A stretch of 64,000 nt of DNA from Microbulbifer pacificus (GTDB lineage Bacteria > Pseudomonadota > Gammaproteobacteria > Pseudomonadales > Cellvibrionaceae). Below are positions 9,024 through 18,458 of the stretch, piece after piece. The stretch is taken from positions 2,115,501 through 2,179,500 of the forward strand of contig NZ_PREV01000026.1 in assembly GCF_002959965.1 (NCBI RefSeq), given 5' to 3'. The translations under genes and the position numbers were made by a program. Position 1 is the stretch's first letter; the number at the start of each line of letters is the position of its first letter. The notes beneath the pieces were generated by a model. The model saw nothing but the letters and a program-made list of their open reading frames with translations. It did not search any database and was not told where the DNA came from.

Positions 9024-10406
9024 ATGAACGCGATGATCTATCTGTCCCGAAATCTGCGGGATGTTCTCCTGTGCGCCCTGATTATCAGTGTGTCGGCCGT
9101 CGCCAGCGCAAAAAATGCAGATACTGCTGACGATTGGGCGCTTGCGGCTGAAATTATCGCGGATATCCAGTTGCCTGTTATTCCCGCGCGGGATTTTCCT
9201 GTTTCCGACTTTAATGTAAACGCCGATAACGTGCGTCCGGCCGTGCTTGCGGCGATTGATGCAGCGGTAAAGGCGGGTGGTGGTCGCGTGGTGATTCCTC
9301 GCGGTCAATGGATAAGTAGGGGGCCGATAGAGCTGCGGAGCCGTATTGAGCTACACCTGGAAAAAGACGCGGTATTACAATTTTCTGCGAATGCAGAAGA
9401 TTATCTTCCCGTGGTGAAAAGCCGCTGGGAGGGGACTGAACTCTACACCTATTCACCGTTGATCTATGCCAGCAATGTAGAAGATGTAGCCATTACCGGA
9501 GAGGGCATCATCGACGGCAACGCTGAGAGTAATTTCAAACGCTGGCACCCGAAGCAGGATACTGACATGCAGCGCTTGCGCCGCATGGGTGCTGACGGGG
9601 TGCCGGTAGAGCAGAGAATTTTTGGCGAAGGTACGTTCCTGCGGCCGCCACTGGTGCAATTCTTCCACGCCCGGCGTGTGCTGTTACAGGGTTTTACCGC
9701 AATCAATTCACCGTTTTGGGTAAATCATCTGGTATACGCCGAACACGCCACCGTTCGCGGCATCCGTGTGGACAGCCACTTTCCCAATAACGATGGTGTG
9801 GATATCGAATCCAGCAGCAACGTACTGGTAGAAAACAGCTGGTTTCGCACCGGTGATGATTCTGTCGTGGTGAAGTCCGGTCGCGATCTCGATGGTCGCA
9901 GCATCGGCGTCCCCAGTCGGCGTATTGTTGTGCGCAACAATGATATGGGTGGTGAAGATGGCGTTGCACTTGGTAGTGAAATGTCAGGTGGAATTCGCGA
10001 TGTATTTTTTACCGATAATATCCTGCGTAAAGGCATCTCGGCATTTCGCTTCAAGGCCAACCTGGACCGCGGTGGACTGGTAGAAAATGTTCGCTTGCGC
10101 AATCTTACGGTTGAGTCCTTCGACAACCTGTTCTGGTTCCAGCTCAATTATCCCGGTGAACTCGGTGGATTTTTTCCGTCCACTTATCGGGACATCGTGT
10201 TCGAAAATATTCAGGTGCAGGAAGTGGGTACTTTCCTTGAGGTACACGCGCCCGAAGCCGCTCCCCTGCGCGACGTATTGTTCAGGGATATTCATGTCGA
10301 GAAGGTGGCGACACCACTCGTAATCGAAAATGCGGTCAATCTGAAGTTTGAAGAGGTAAAACTTGGTAGCCAGCGCATAGATGGTGTATTGAGCTGGCGA
10401 AAATAA
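9024..10406 (+). CDS. GH28 polygalacturonase-like protein with an altered GHG motif
   Basis: A 460-residue secreted beta-helix protein. Its signal peptide ends near SAVASA. NNDGVD, GDDSVVVKSG and FRFKAN match the GH28 signatures with the catalytic aspartates and the R/K pair. The third signature, normally GHG, reads GED here (GGEDGVALGSE), so the conserved histidine is missing. It could be a weakened hydrolase, one with changed specificity, or a binding protein. ATG 9024 follows GGAG at 9015-9018. The stop is 27 bases before the second TBDR, repeating the GH28-TBDR pair at the start of the window. Confidence 0.88.
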   Translation: MNAMIYLSRNLRDVLLCALIISVSAVASAKNADTADDWALAAEIIADIQLPVIPARDFPVSDFNVNADNVRPAVLAAIDAAVKAGGGRVVIPRGQWISRGPIELRSRIELHLEKDAVLQFSANAEDYLPVVKSRWEGTELYTYSPLIYASNVEDVAITGEGIIDGNAESNFKRWHPKQDTDMQRLRRMGADGVPVEQRIFGEGTFLRPPLVQFFHARRVLLQGFTAINSPFWVNHLVYAEHATVRGIRVDSHFPNNDGVDIESSSNVLVENSWFRTGDDSVVVKSGRDLDGRSIGVPSRRIVVRNNDMGGEDGVALGSEMSGGIRDVFFTDNILRKGISAFRFKANLDRGGLVENVRLRNLTVESFDNLFWFQLNYPGELGGFFPSTYRDIVFENIQVQEVGTFLEVHAPEAAPLRDVLFRDIHVEKVATPLVIENAVNLKFEEVKLGSQRIDGVLSWRK

Positions 10407-10433
10407 TTGACGAGAGAGTAAGGAGCGTTAGTA

Positions 10434-13184
10434 ATGAGCAACTACAAAATAAAACCGCTTGTTCTGGCCATGGCGCTGGCAGCCCCCGCGTTTGCACAGG
10501 AAGCCATACAGGATAACGAATCGCAGGATGGTCAGGTTCTGGAAGAGATTGCGGTAACCGGTTTCCGGCAGTCCCTGGAACAGGCACTGGATACCAAGCG
10601 TACCAGCGCCAACAACACCGACAGCATTATCGCCGAAGACATCGGAAAAATGCCTGATTTAAACTTGGCCGAATCTCTACAGCGCGTGCCTGGGGTGGCG
10701 ATTACCCGTGAGGGCGGCGAGGGGCGCAATATCACCGTACGCGGGCTTGGCCCCGGTTTCTCCCGTACCACACTGAATGGTATGGAAGTACCCGCGAGTA
10801 CCGGGGGACTGGATACCTCTGGTGGAGTAAACCGCAGCCGAGATTTCGACTTCAACGTATTTGCGTCGGAGTTGTTCAACCGCATTACCATTCATAAATC
10901 ACCGATTGCCTCAGTAGAAGAGGGGGGGCTGGCGTCAACCGTTGAGCTGTCCACCGCGCGTCCATTTGACAAGCCCGGCCAGCACTTCTCCTTCGGTGGC
11001 CAGATGATGGTCGACAGTTTCGCCGAGGAAGAGAGCCCGCGTTTTGTCGGTCTTTACAGCAATACCTTCATGGATGACAAACTCGGGGTACTGGTAAGTG
11101 CTGCGTACTCCGAGCGCGCCGTGCGTCAGGAGGGTTTCGGCACCGTACGCTGGACCAGTCCATTCGACAACGGCAATCGCAGCTGGGTGGGCACCGATGC
11201 CGACGTAGTCATTCATGGCACACCGAACCCTCAGGCGAACTACCCCGATACGGATATCAAGGCGGATGAAAAACTGGACTACATGTGGGCTCCGCGTCTG
11301 CCGCGTATGGACTCCTTTAATCGCGACCAGGAACGCCTGGGTCTGACCGGTTCATTCCAGTTCCGCCCCTCGGAAACCATGGAATTCACCCTGGATGTGT
11401 TGAACTCCAACCTCAAGGCCGATGTAACTTCCTATAACTATTTCGCGCAGTTCCGCAATAGCTTCAACAGCATCACCCCGTTGGAAGTGACGCTGGATGA
11501 AAGCGGTCGCAATATCGTGGCAGGTACGTTCGCCGGTGTGAAACCGCGCTCTGAGAGCCGCGGTCAGTTCAGCGAGACCGACTTCACCCAGGTGGTGTTG
11601 TCCGGCAAGTTCGATCTCACCGACAATATCGTTCTGGATGTTATGTACGGCAACGCGGTTTCCAAGCATACCGAAGATCAGCTGCGCTTCAATATCGACG
11701 CCAAGGATGCCTCTACGTTCTCCTACTCCTTCCTGGAGAATGGCGACATTGCGGAAATGTCCTATGGCTTCGACATTCTGAACCCAGACAACTACGTATT
11801 CTCCGGTCCGACTCTGCGCCGCGATGTGGTTGAGCGTACCAACGATACCTTCCGCGCGGATCTGACCTTCAACGGCGACAGTTCCGTACTGAAAACCGGC
11901 TTGATCTGGAACAGTCGTGAGATTGATTCCGAACGCTGGGACCCCACCAAAGGTTCTCTTGCCGATCCGGTTTTGACTGCCGCACTGACCACCCAGCTGG
12001 CAAATGAAATCAGTAGCTTTGGCAGTGGCGTGGACTCCCCCTCAGGATTCCCGACCAACTGGCTTGTTAATGACTTCAATGCAACCAAGGAAGCCTACGG
12101 CGTAGGCCAGTGGACCCTGAACGACAACGACTCCAGCACTTATAACGTGGTTGAGGAAACCCTTGGGGGGTACGCGGAAGCAACGGTGGATACTCAATTG
12201 CTGGGACTGCCACTGACCGTCAACAGCGGCCTGCGTATTGTGGAAACCACTACGGATGTAGATAACCTGCCGGAAGACAGTTACACCGAAATCCTGCCCT
12301 CCACCAACCTGGTACTGGAGCTGCAGGAGGATCTGCTGTTGCGTGTGGGACTCGCCCGCAACTTTGCGCGTCCGGGTCTGGGCAGTCTGGCGGCGACCAC
12401 CGTGACTCCGGTGCGCGGTACCGTAAGTGCCGCCAACCCGGAAGTCGAGCCGATGCGTGCCGACTCCGCGGATTTGAGTATCGAGTGGTACTTCGACGCG
12501 GAATCCGTGCTGGCGCTGACCCTGTTCCACAAGCAAATTGACAGTTTCCTCACCAGTGTCACCGTGAACGACCAGAAACTGCCGGCGGAACTTGCTGCGA
12601 TCGTTGCCGCGCGTCCGGAATACGATCCTTCCAGCCCGTTGTACGACGCGAACGTGGAAGATCCATACAGCAGTGGCTGGGATATCACCACCACAGTGAA
12701 CGGTGAAGGTGCGACGGTTGATGGCTACGAAATTTCCTATCAGCAACCGCTGAGTTTCCTCCCCGGCTGGGGCAGTAACTTCGGTGTGCTGGCCAACTTT
12801 ACGCATGTGAAGTCCAATGCGGAGTACGGCAATGGTGTGCGGGGGCCACTGGAAGGGCTGTCTGAAAACAGCTACAACTTCGGCGTCTACTACGAGGTGG
12901 ATCGCTTTGGCGCTCGCGTAGTGGTTAACGATCGTGACGATTACGTAACCTCTGGTACCGGCGGCGAGGGCAACGCCTCTTTCGCGACCACTGGCCCGAC
13001 CCGAGTGGATATGTCGGCTTTCTATGACATCAATGACAATATCAAGGTCAGCCTGGAGGCCATCAACCTGACCAATGAGGTCGAGCGCCTGTATACCACC
13101 GGTCCGCTGGGTGACCAGGATCTGGTGCGCGAGTACAACAGCACCGGTCGTGAAGTATTGCTGGGTCTGCGGGTTAACTTCTAA
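10434..13184 (+). CDS. TonB-dependent receptor, pectin oligosaccharide uptake (copy 2)
   Basis: A 916-residue outer-membrane receptor. The signal peptide ends PAFAQ and the TonB box region is VLEEIAVTG. Plug motifs are NLAESLQRVPGVAITR and GRNITVRGLGPGF; the barrel ends in LLGLRVNF. AAGGAG lies nine bases before the ATG. It is paralogous to the receptor at 1568-4219, including an S/G-rich plug insertion (STGGLDTSGGVNRSRDFDFN). The short gap after the GH28 gene suggests co-transcription, and a strong terminator follows. Substrate is inferred from neighbours. Confidence 0.92.
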   Translation: MSNYKIKPLVLAMALAAPAFAQEAIQDNESQDGQVLEEIAVTGFRQSLEQALDTKRTSANNTDSIIAEDIGKMPDLNLAESLQRVPGVAITREGGEGRNITVRGLGPGFSRTTLNGMEVPASTGGLDTSGGVNRSRDFDFNVFASELFNRITIHKSPIASVEEGGLASTVELSTARPFDKPGQHFSFGGQMMVDSFAEEESPRFVGLYSNTFMDDKLGVLVSAAYSERAVRQEGFGTVRWTSPFDNGNRSWVGTDADVVIHGTPNPQANYPDTDIKADEKLDYMWAPRLPRMDSFNRDQERLGLTGSFQFRPSETMEFTLDVLNSNLKADVTSYNYFAQFRNSFNSITPLEVTLDESGRNIVAGTFAGVKPRSESRGQFSETDFTQVVLSGKFDLTDNIVLDVMYGNAVSKHTEDQLRFNIDAKDASTFSYSFLENGDIAEMSYGFDILNPDNYVFSGPTLRRDVVERTNDTFRADLTFNGDSSVLKTGLIWNSREIDSERWDPTKGSLADPVLTAALTTQLANEISSFGSGVDSPSGFPTNWLVNDFNATKEAYGVGQWTLNDNDSSTYNVVEETLGGYAEATVDTQLLGLPLTVNSGLRIVETTTDVDNLPEDSYTEILPSTNLVLELQEDLLLRVGLARNFARPGLGSLAATTVTPVRGTVSAANPEVEPMRADSADLSIEWYFDAESVLALTLFHKQIDSFLTSVTVNDQKLPAELAAIVAARPEYDPSSPLYDANVEDPYSSGWDITTTVNGEGATVDGYEISYQQPLSFLPGWGSNFGVLANFTHVKSNAEYGNGVRGPLEGLSENSYNFGVYYEVDRFGARVVVNDRDDYVTSGTGGEGNASFATTGPTRVDMSAFYDINDNIKVSLEAINLTNEVERLYTTGPLGDQDLVREYNSTGREVLLGLRVNF

Positions 13185-13256
13185 CCGGCTGTCGTCATCC
13201 GAGAATACGGCGACACCGAATACCGTTGTTGGTTATTCTCATATCCGCAATTTTTT

Positions 13257-13280
13257 GCCGGGCCCTGGCCCGGCTTTTTT
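13257..13280 (+). terminator. Rho-independent terminator after TBDR 2
   Basis: GCCGGGCC and GGCCCGGC form a GC-rich stem with a two-base loop, followed by TTTTTT. It closes the kduI-TBDR transcription unit. Confidence 0.9.
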
Positions 13281-13305
13281 ATGTGGCTATGTATATATCT
13301 CACGC

Positions 13306-13336
13306 AAAAAAATCCCGCGGTGTTGGCCGCGGGATT
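13306..13336 (-). terminator. Rho-independent terminator for uxuB
   Basis: Read on the minus strand, AATCCCGCGG and CCGCGGGATT form a 10-bp stem with a six-base loop and run into TTTTTTT. It lies about 140 bases past the uxuB stop. Confidence 0.85.
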
Positions 13337-13478
13337 GAAGGGGCGTTTCCGCAAAACATCTTCAAATCGAAGAGCGGGAAACGAAACTGGAAAAGACAAA
13401 CAAAGTTAAAAACTGACAAACTCAAACGGTGCCCAAAAATACAAGGGGCGCATCAAATAAAAAGTCTAGCTAACAACA

Positions 13479-14972
13479 TCAACCGGCAGAGCCGAAATAC
13501 GCCTGCACGCACACCAGGGTGCCTTTCGCATCCAGTTTGTCCAGCCAGCCGGCCACTGCACTGTGCAGGCGCTCACTGCTGCGCAGGTCGTCACCGAATA
13601 CCGGAGTGAACGCCAGGAAAGCCGCGGCCAGCTCGGCATTGCCTTGGGGTTTGTACTGGTGGCACAGAGCCTTCAGATCAGCCGCCATCGGGTCGGAAAC
13701 TTCGATGGCATTGCCGTTTTCATCCACCGCAGACACATAGCGAATCCAGTTCGCCAGCGCGAAGCTCAGTACCTCGACGGGGCCGTCGTTGGCCAATTGG
13801 TGGCGCAGGGTGCCCAGCCAGCGCTGCGGAATCTTTTGCGAACCATCCATGGCAATCTGCCATGTGCGGTGGCGCAGCGCGCGGTTTTCAAAGCGCTCAA
13901 TCAGCTCTGCCTGATAGGCTGCGATATCGAAGTCCGCCGGCACATCGATGGATGTGGCAGCCTCGCTCCTCATGAAGTGCAGTGCCAGCCTGTTGAACGC
14001 GGGCTCCGCCATCACATCCGCCACGGTTTCAAAACCGGACAGATAACCGCTGTAGGCCAGCATGGAGTGCGAGCCATTCAGCAGTCGCAGCTTGATCAGT
14101 TCGTAGACTTCCACATCGTCCACAAAGGTCGCACCGGCCTTGTCCCATTCGGGGCGACCGCGCAGGAAATTGTCCTCTACCACCCACTGCGAGAAAGGTT
14201 CCGCCATCACCGCCGCTTCATCGCGACAGCCGAGAATCGCTTCCAGCTCAGTGCGGTCGTTGTCGGTGGTCGCTGGCACAATGCGGTCCACCATGGTGGC
14301 CGGCGTGGTAGTGTTCTCGGAAATCCACGTCGCCAGTTCCTCACTGACCTTTTGCGCATACTGCACCAGCACCTTGCCCAGCAGCTTACCGTTGGACGGC
14401 AGGTTGTCGCAGGACAGCACGGTAAAGCCGGCAAGACCGCGCTCCTTGCGCAGCGCCAGCGCACCGACGATATAACCCAGTGCGGACTTCGGCGCTTGCG
14501 GGTTCGCCAGATCGTGCACCACATCCGGATGCTGCGGGTTCAGATTGCCGCTCGCCGGATCGTGGCAGTAACCCTTCTCGGTAATGGTCAGGGAAACAAT
14601 GCGCACGCTTTCCTGGGCCAGCAGCTCCAGCAATTGCTGTGGGTTTTCCGGTCCCACAAGCACATCGCTTACCGCACCCACGATCTGCACCCTGGTGCCG
14701 GCGTTGGATTTTTCCACCACAGAATAGAGGCCATTCTGCGGCACCAGCTGATCGCGCACACCCGGTGAACGCAGGCTCGCGCCCACAATGCCCCAACTCT
14801 TTTCACCGGCGGCAATACGGCTTTCGGTGTACCAGGCCTGGTGCGCGCGGTGGAAGGCGCCGATGCCCAGATGCACGATGCCGGTGGTGACTTCACTGCG
14901 GTCATAGGCCGGCTTGATCACCTCTGCGGGGAGGTTTTCAAGAATGCTGTTGTTGAGTCTTTCTTGGCTCAT
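13479..14972 (-). CDS. uxuB: D-mannonate/D-altronate oxidoreductase (fructuronate reductase, UxuB-like)
   Basis: A 497-residue member of the polyol-specific long-chain dehydrogenase family. An N-terminal nucleotide-binding region begins VHLGIGAFHRAH, and the family motif KLRLLNGSHSMLAY, with the catalytic lysine and the N-x2-H pair, is seen near residue 290. It reduces fructuronate to mannonate, or tagaturonate to altronate, with NADH. Next to uxaC it provides the second step of hexuronate breakdown. Whether glucuronate or galacturonate is the main substrate cannot be settled, since neither uxuA nor uxaA is in the window. Confidence 0.9.
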   Translation of the reverse strand: MSQERLNNSILENLPAEVIKPAYDRSEVTTGIVHLGIGAFHRAHQAWYTESRIAAGEKSWGIVGASLRSPGVRDQLVPQNGLYSVVEKSNAGTRVQIVGAVSDVLVGPENPQQLLELLAQESVRIVSLTITEKGYCHDPASGNLNPQHPDVVHDLANPQAPKSALGYIVGALALRKERGLAGFTVLSCDNLPSNGKLLGKVLVQYAQKVSEELATWISENTTTPATMVDRIVPATTDNDRTELEAILGCRDEAAVMAEPFSQWVVEDNFLRGRPEWDKAGATFVDDVEVYELIKLRLLNGSHSMLAYSGYLSGFETVADVMAEPAFNRLALHFMRSEAATSIDVPADFDIAAYQAELIERFENRALRHRTWQIAMDGSQKIPQRWLGTLRHQLANDGPVEVLSFALANWIRYVSAVDENGNAIEVSDPMAADLKALCHQYKPQGNAELAAAFLAFTPVFGDDLRSSERLHSAVAGWLDKLDAKGTLVCVQAYFGSAG

Positions 14973-15034
14973 ATTTTTCTACTCTTTTTGAGTAAATTTT
15001 TGCTGGTTTACGAAGCAACGAAGGTCAACGTAAA

Positions 15035-15150
15035 GCCGGAGTGCTGGGTGGGAATTTTTTAAAGCGTCAGCAACATGGATGTTGCTGACGCAGTGTACAG
15101 GGATGTATTCACAGCGGTTTCAAAAATCCCCACCCAGTGATCCGGCGCCA
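15035..15150. repeat. Intergenic inverted-repeat element with central hairpin (possible terminator)
   Basis: CTGGGTGGGAATTTTT (15044-15059) faces AAAATCCCCACCCAG (15123-15137) with one mismatch, and similarity extends to GCCGGA/TCCGGC outside. Between them, GCGTCAGCAACAT..ATGTTGCTGACGC (15064-15091) makes a 13-bp hairpin followed on the minus strand by TTTAAAAAATT. It sits between uxaC and uxuB and could end or attenuate uxaC transcription. It resembles dispersed intergenic repeats of marine gammaproteobacteria; that likeness is from memory only. Confidence 0.6.
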
Positions 15151-15188
15151 CTGAAACCAATTCAGAGCGCCAAGCCACCGAGCATGAA

Positions 15189-16604
15189 TCAAAGTTTGTA
15201 AGCTTTCTTCGCCAGGTTGTAAGCGAGGTCGGCGGCCAGTTCGAAGGCTTCGTCTTCCTGCAGGCGGTGGTCGCTGACCAGCTGCGCCAGCCACACACAA
15301 TCCATACGGCGCGCCACGTCGTGACGGGCAGGGATGGACAGGAAGGCACGGGTGTCGTCGTTGAAGCCAACGGTATTGTAGAAACCGGCGGTCTCTGTCA
15401 CCTGTTCGCGGAAACGGCGCATACCTTCGGGGCTGTCGTGGAACCACCAGCTCGGACCCAGTTTCAGCGCCGGGTAGTGACCCGCCAGCGGTGCCAGTTC
15501 GCGGCTGTAACTGGTCTCGTCCAGAGTGAACAGAATGATGGTCAGATCCGGCTCGTTACCCACCGCTTCCAGCAGCGGACGCAGTGCGCGCACGTATTCC
15601 GTCGGCGATGGAATATCACAACCTTTGTCGCGACCGAAACGCTCGAACACCACTTGGTTGTGGTTGCGGAAAGAGCCCGGGTGAATCTGCATCACCAGGC
15701 CGTCCTCGATGCTCATGCGCGCCATCTCGGTCAGCATCTGGCCGCGGAACAGTTCCGCATCTTCTGCACTGCCGTTGCCCGTACTCACTTTCAGGAACAG
15801 TGCCTCGGCTTCTGCCGCAGGCAGGTTCGCGGTGGTTGCCGTGGGGTGACCGTGGTCGGTGGAGGTCGCGCCCATCTTCTTGAAGAATTCGCGACGGTTG
15901 CGCAGGGCTGCCAGGTAACCGGACCAGGTGGAAGTGTCTTCTCCGGTGATCTCCGCCAGCTGTGCCAGGTTATCGGTAAAGCCCTCGAAATCCGGATCCA
16001 GTACCGGGTCCGGGCGGAAGGCGGTGATCACACGGCCTTTCCAGCCGCTGTCCAGAATCTTCTGGTGGTGACGCAGATCCTCCAGCGGGGACTCGGTGGT
16101 GGCGATCACTTCAATATTGAAACGCTCGAACAACGCGCGCGGCAGGAACTCCGGCTTTTTCAATTCGCTGTCGATACGCTCGTAGTACAGCTCGGCAGTC
16201 TCGCTGCTCAGTTGCACATCCAGACCGAATACATCGTGGAACACCGTATCCAGCCAGGTGCGCGACGGAGTGCCGCGGAACAGATGGTAGTTGTCCGCCA
16301 GCAGTTGCCAGATCTTGCGCGGATCTTGCTCGACTTCGGTGCCGTCCTGAGTGCGGATACCCAGGCGCTCCAGGGCAATACCCTGAGAGTAGAGCATACG
16401 GAATACATAGTGATCCGGGCGAATCAACAGGTTGGCGGGGTTGCCGAAGGGCTTGTTTTCCGCGAACCAGGACGGGTCGGTGTGACCGTGGGGGCTGATA
16501 ATCGGCAGATTTTTGACGCTCTCGTAAAGATTGCGGGCGATATCCCGGCTTGTTTTATCGGCCGGAAACAGACGGTCGGGATGCAGGATTAGAGGGCGTG
16601 TCAT
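15189..16604 (-). CDS. uxaC: Uronate isomerase UxaC
   Basis: A 471-residue cytoplasmic metal-dependent isomerase (E. coli UxaC has 470). It converts D-glucuronate to D-fructuronate and D-galacturonate to D-tagaturonate. The amidohydrolase-type metal motif is in PIISPHGHTDPSWF. LDETSYSRELAPLAGHYP and GPSWWFHDSPEGM are typical of the family, as is the end FNDDTRAFLSIPARHD. ATG 16604 is preferred to the start ten codons earlier, because GGAAG lies seven bases ahead and the length then matches the family. It is divergent from kdgK, with likely operators between them. Confidence 0.96.
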   Translation of the reverse strand: MTRPLILHPDRLFPADKTSRDIARNLYESVKNLPIISPHGHTDPSWFAENKPFGNPANLLIRPDHYVFRMLYSQGIALERLGIRTQDGTEVEQDPRKIWQLLADNYHLFRGTPSRTWLDTVFHDVFGLDVQLSSETAELYYERIDSELKKPEFLPRALFERFNIEVIATTESPLEDLRHHQKILDSGWKGRVITAFRPDPVLDPDFEGFTDNLAQLAEITGEDTSTWSGYLAALRNRREFFKKMGATSTDHGHPTATTANLPAAEAEALFLKVSTGNGSAEDAELFRGQMLTEMARMSIEDGLVMQIHPGSFRNHNQVVFERFGRDKGCDIPSPTEYVRALRPLLEAVGNEPDLTIILFTLDETSYSRELAPLAGHYPALKLGPSWWFHDSPEGMRRFREQVTETAGFYNTVGFNDDTRAFLSIPARHDVARRMDCVWLAQLVSDHRLQEDEAFELAADLAYNLAKKAYKL

Positions 16605-17090
16605 GTGGATACTTCCAGATTTCGGGTTTGCCATCTAAGGTCGAGCGCTCGGGCTCCGGCCTCATTTATTCTTGTAAGGTTTCATCATCATCGCGAGTAT
16701 CGGTATCTGCTAGAGCCTGTTAATAACAGGTCCCAAATCCGCTTCACAAAAGAAAGGCCCGGCTCGCCACCCGGCGGGGCCGGAGAGGGAGCGGGCAGTT
16801 TGCGCTAAACAAGGGCGGAGGGGGTCCAAACCAGCCCCCGAGCCCGGTGCGCCAGGCGATGGAGAAATCCCCGATACCGGCTCACGGTGTGAATCGGCAT
16901 CAGTTGTTGCCATGTTGCCAAAAATTGGTTATACCAGTCAACCATTCTGGTAAGGCATTTGTGCGCAATTAATCGATCTCAGACCGTGAGTAGCGTTCCG
17001 ATGTGGGGTGGACGAATTCGCTTGAGGCGAATCTTACCAAATAGTAATAAAGACTATTAGATAACATTTTCTGTATATTTGGAGCACTGA
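16605..17090. promoter_or_regulatory. Divergent uxaC/kdgK control region with two TGGT/ACCA palindromes
   Basis: No gene is seen in these 486 bases. TTGGTTATACCAG (16925-16937), with core TGGT-TAT-ACCA, and ACCA-TTC-TGGT (16941-16951) are adjacent palindromes of the type found before other pectin genes here. AATAGT..ACTATT (17040-17058) is a further short inverted repeat close to the kdgK start. The remainder, about 16620-16910, is GC-rich with no feature I can name. Confidence 0.45.
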
Positions 17091-18053
17091 GTGAAGCTGG
17101 CAGCACTGGGAGAAGTCATGGTGGAACTGGCACCGCAAGCGGTGGACCAGGGGAATGGGCAGAAGGCACCGTCCTGTTTTTCACAATCATATGCCGGAGA
17201 TACCTACAACACCGCCGTGTATATCGCCCGCGGTGGCGTCGACGTCAGTTACGTCACCCTGCTGGGAGAAGATCCCTATAGTGAGGAAGTGCTCACCCGC
17301 CTCGCTGCCGAGGGCATCGATACCAGTGCCATCGTGCGTCTGCCGGCCCGTTGTCCGGGGTTGTATATGATCCAGAACACCGCTGACGGCGAGCGCTACT
17401 TTACCTACTGGCGCGGAGAGGCGCCGGCGCGCGAACTGTTCGCCGACCCGGCGAGACGCGAGGTGCTGAAGGCGCATCTGAACCAGATGGATTGCCTGTA
17501 CCTGTCCGGCATCACGCTCGCCATCATGAATCCGGAAGCCCGTCGTGAACTGCTGGCCTTTCTGAGAGAGTACCGTGCCAATGGTGGCCGCGTAGCCTTC
17601 GACAGCAACTACCGCCCGCGTCTGTGGGCATCGGCGCAGGCCGCACGGGCAGCGGTGGAGGAGTTCCTGCGGCAAACCGATATGGCGCTGCTGACGTTTG
17701 AGGATGAACAGGCTCTGTGGGGCGATGAGCGTCCAGGCAGCTGCCTCAAGCGCAACAGCGAATTCGGTGTGGCGGAACTGGTGATCAAGCGCGGTGCCGA
17801 GCCGGTACTGCTGCAGGTCGACGGGACTTTGACTGTTGTCGATGTACCACGGGTATCCTCGATCGTCGACACCACTGGCGCCGGCGACTCATTTAATGCC
17901 GGTTATCTGGCCGCGCGCCTGCGGGGAGCCAGCCCGCAGCAGTCTATTGCTGCCGGCAACCGCTGCGCGGCGCGTGTAATCGGCCATCGCGGCGCGATCA
18001 TTCCGCGTGCGGATTATTTCGCGGCCGCCGCCGTGGCTGAGGCAAGCTGCTGA
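17091..18053 (+). CDS. kdgK: 2-keto-3-deoxygluconate kinase KdgK
   Basis: A 320-residue PfkB-family sugar kinase that phosphorylates KDG to KDPG in the cytoplasm. KDG is where the KduI/KduD and UxaC/UxuB branches meet. GEVMVEL starts the fold, AGDTYNTAVYIAR is the N-terminal PfkB signature, and DTTGAGDSFNAGYLAARL carries the catalytic aspartate and anion hole. The start is GTG 17091, six bases after GGAG (17081-17084). The KDPG aldolase expected next in the pathway is not in the window. Confidence 0.95.
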   Translation: MKLAALGEVMVELAPQAVDQGNGQKAPSCFSQSYAGDTYNTAVYIARGGVDVSYVTLLGEDPYSEEVLTRLAAEGIDTSAIVRLPARCPGLYMIQNTADGERYFTYWRGEAPARELFADPARREVLKAHLNQMDCLYLSGITLAIMNPEARRELLAFLREYRANGGRVAFDSNYRPRLWASAQAARAAVEEFLRQTDMALLTFEDEQALWGDERPGSCLKRNSEFGVAELVIKRGAEPVLLQVDGTLTVVDVPRVSSIVDTTGAGDSFNAGYLAARLRGASPQQSIAAGNRCAARVIGHRGAIIPRADYFAAAAVAEASC

Positions 18054-18458
18054 TGACAGGTCCCCGGGGATTTCTGTGGGTGGGTTGCGACTGGTCAGGC
18101 GCCGCTGGCCGGACCAGAAGGGAAATAAAGATCAAAAAAGCGCCATTTTGGCGTAAAATACAACGCGGCCTGTAAGGCTGTGGGTGTGTGCTGTTGTGGC
18201 GGTGAGCTTCGCTGCCGTTTTGGCGCTCGTATAAATGCAGGGCCGAAGCTGGTTGACCCCGGTCGCGTTGCCCGAGAGATAGTGGTAGGACCGGACCGGT
18301 GTTGAAAACCGAAATCACGGATTGCACGCGCTGACCGGTTATTGGTAGCATGGTATGACCAATTTGGTCTGCCAGAAGGGCTGCTATACCTCCCGCTGCG
18401 ATAACAGCACGGCACACCGAAAAACCTGTACCCGATAAGAAATAAATCGCAGGTCACG
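18054..18458. promoter_or_regulatory. kdgK-dctP intergenic region with two putative operators
   Basis: TGGT-ATG-ACCA (18351-18361) and TTGGTCTGCCA (18364-18374) lie in tandem 85-108 bases before the dctP start. The second is identical to bases 1449-1459. CGCCA-TTT-TGGCG near 18150 is a small palindrome of unknown meaning. No gene is seen in the gap, whose length suggests that the TRAP genes have their own promoter. Confidence 0.45.

Noticed and set aside
15267..16592. 441-codon plus-strand frame
   Set aside because: Antisense to uxaC, which has full family signatures.
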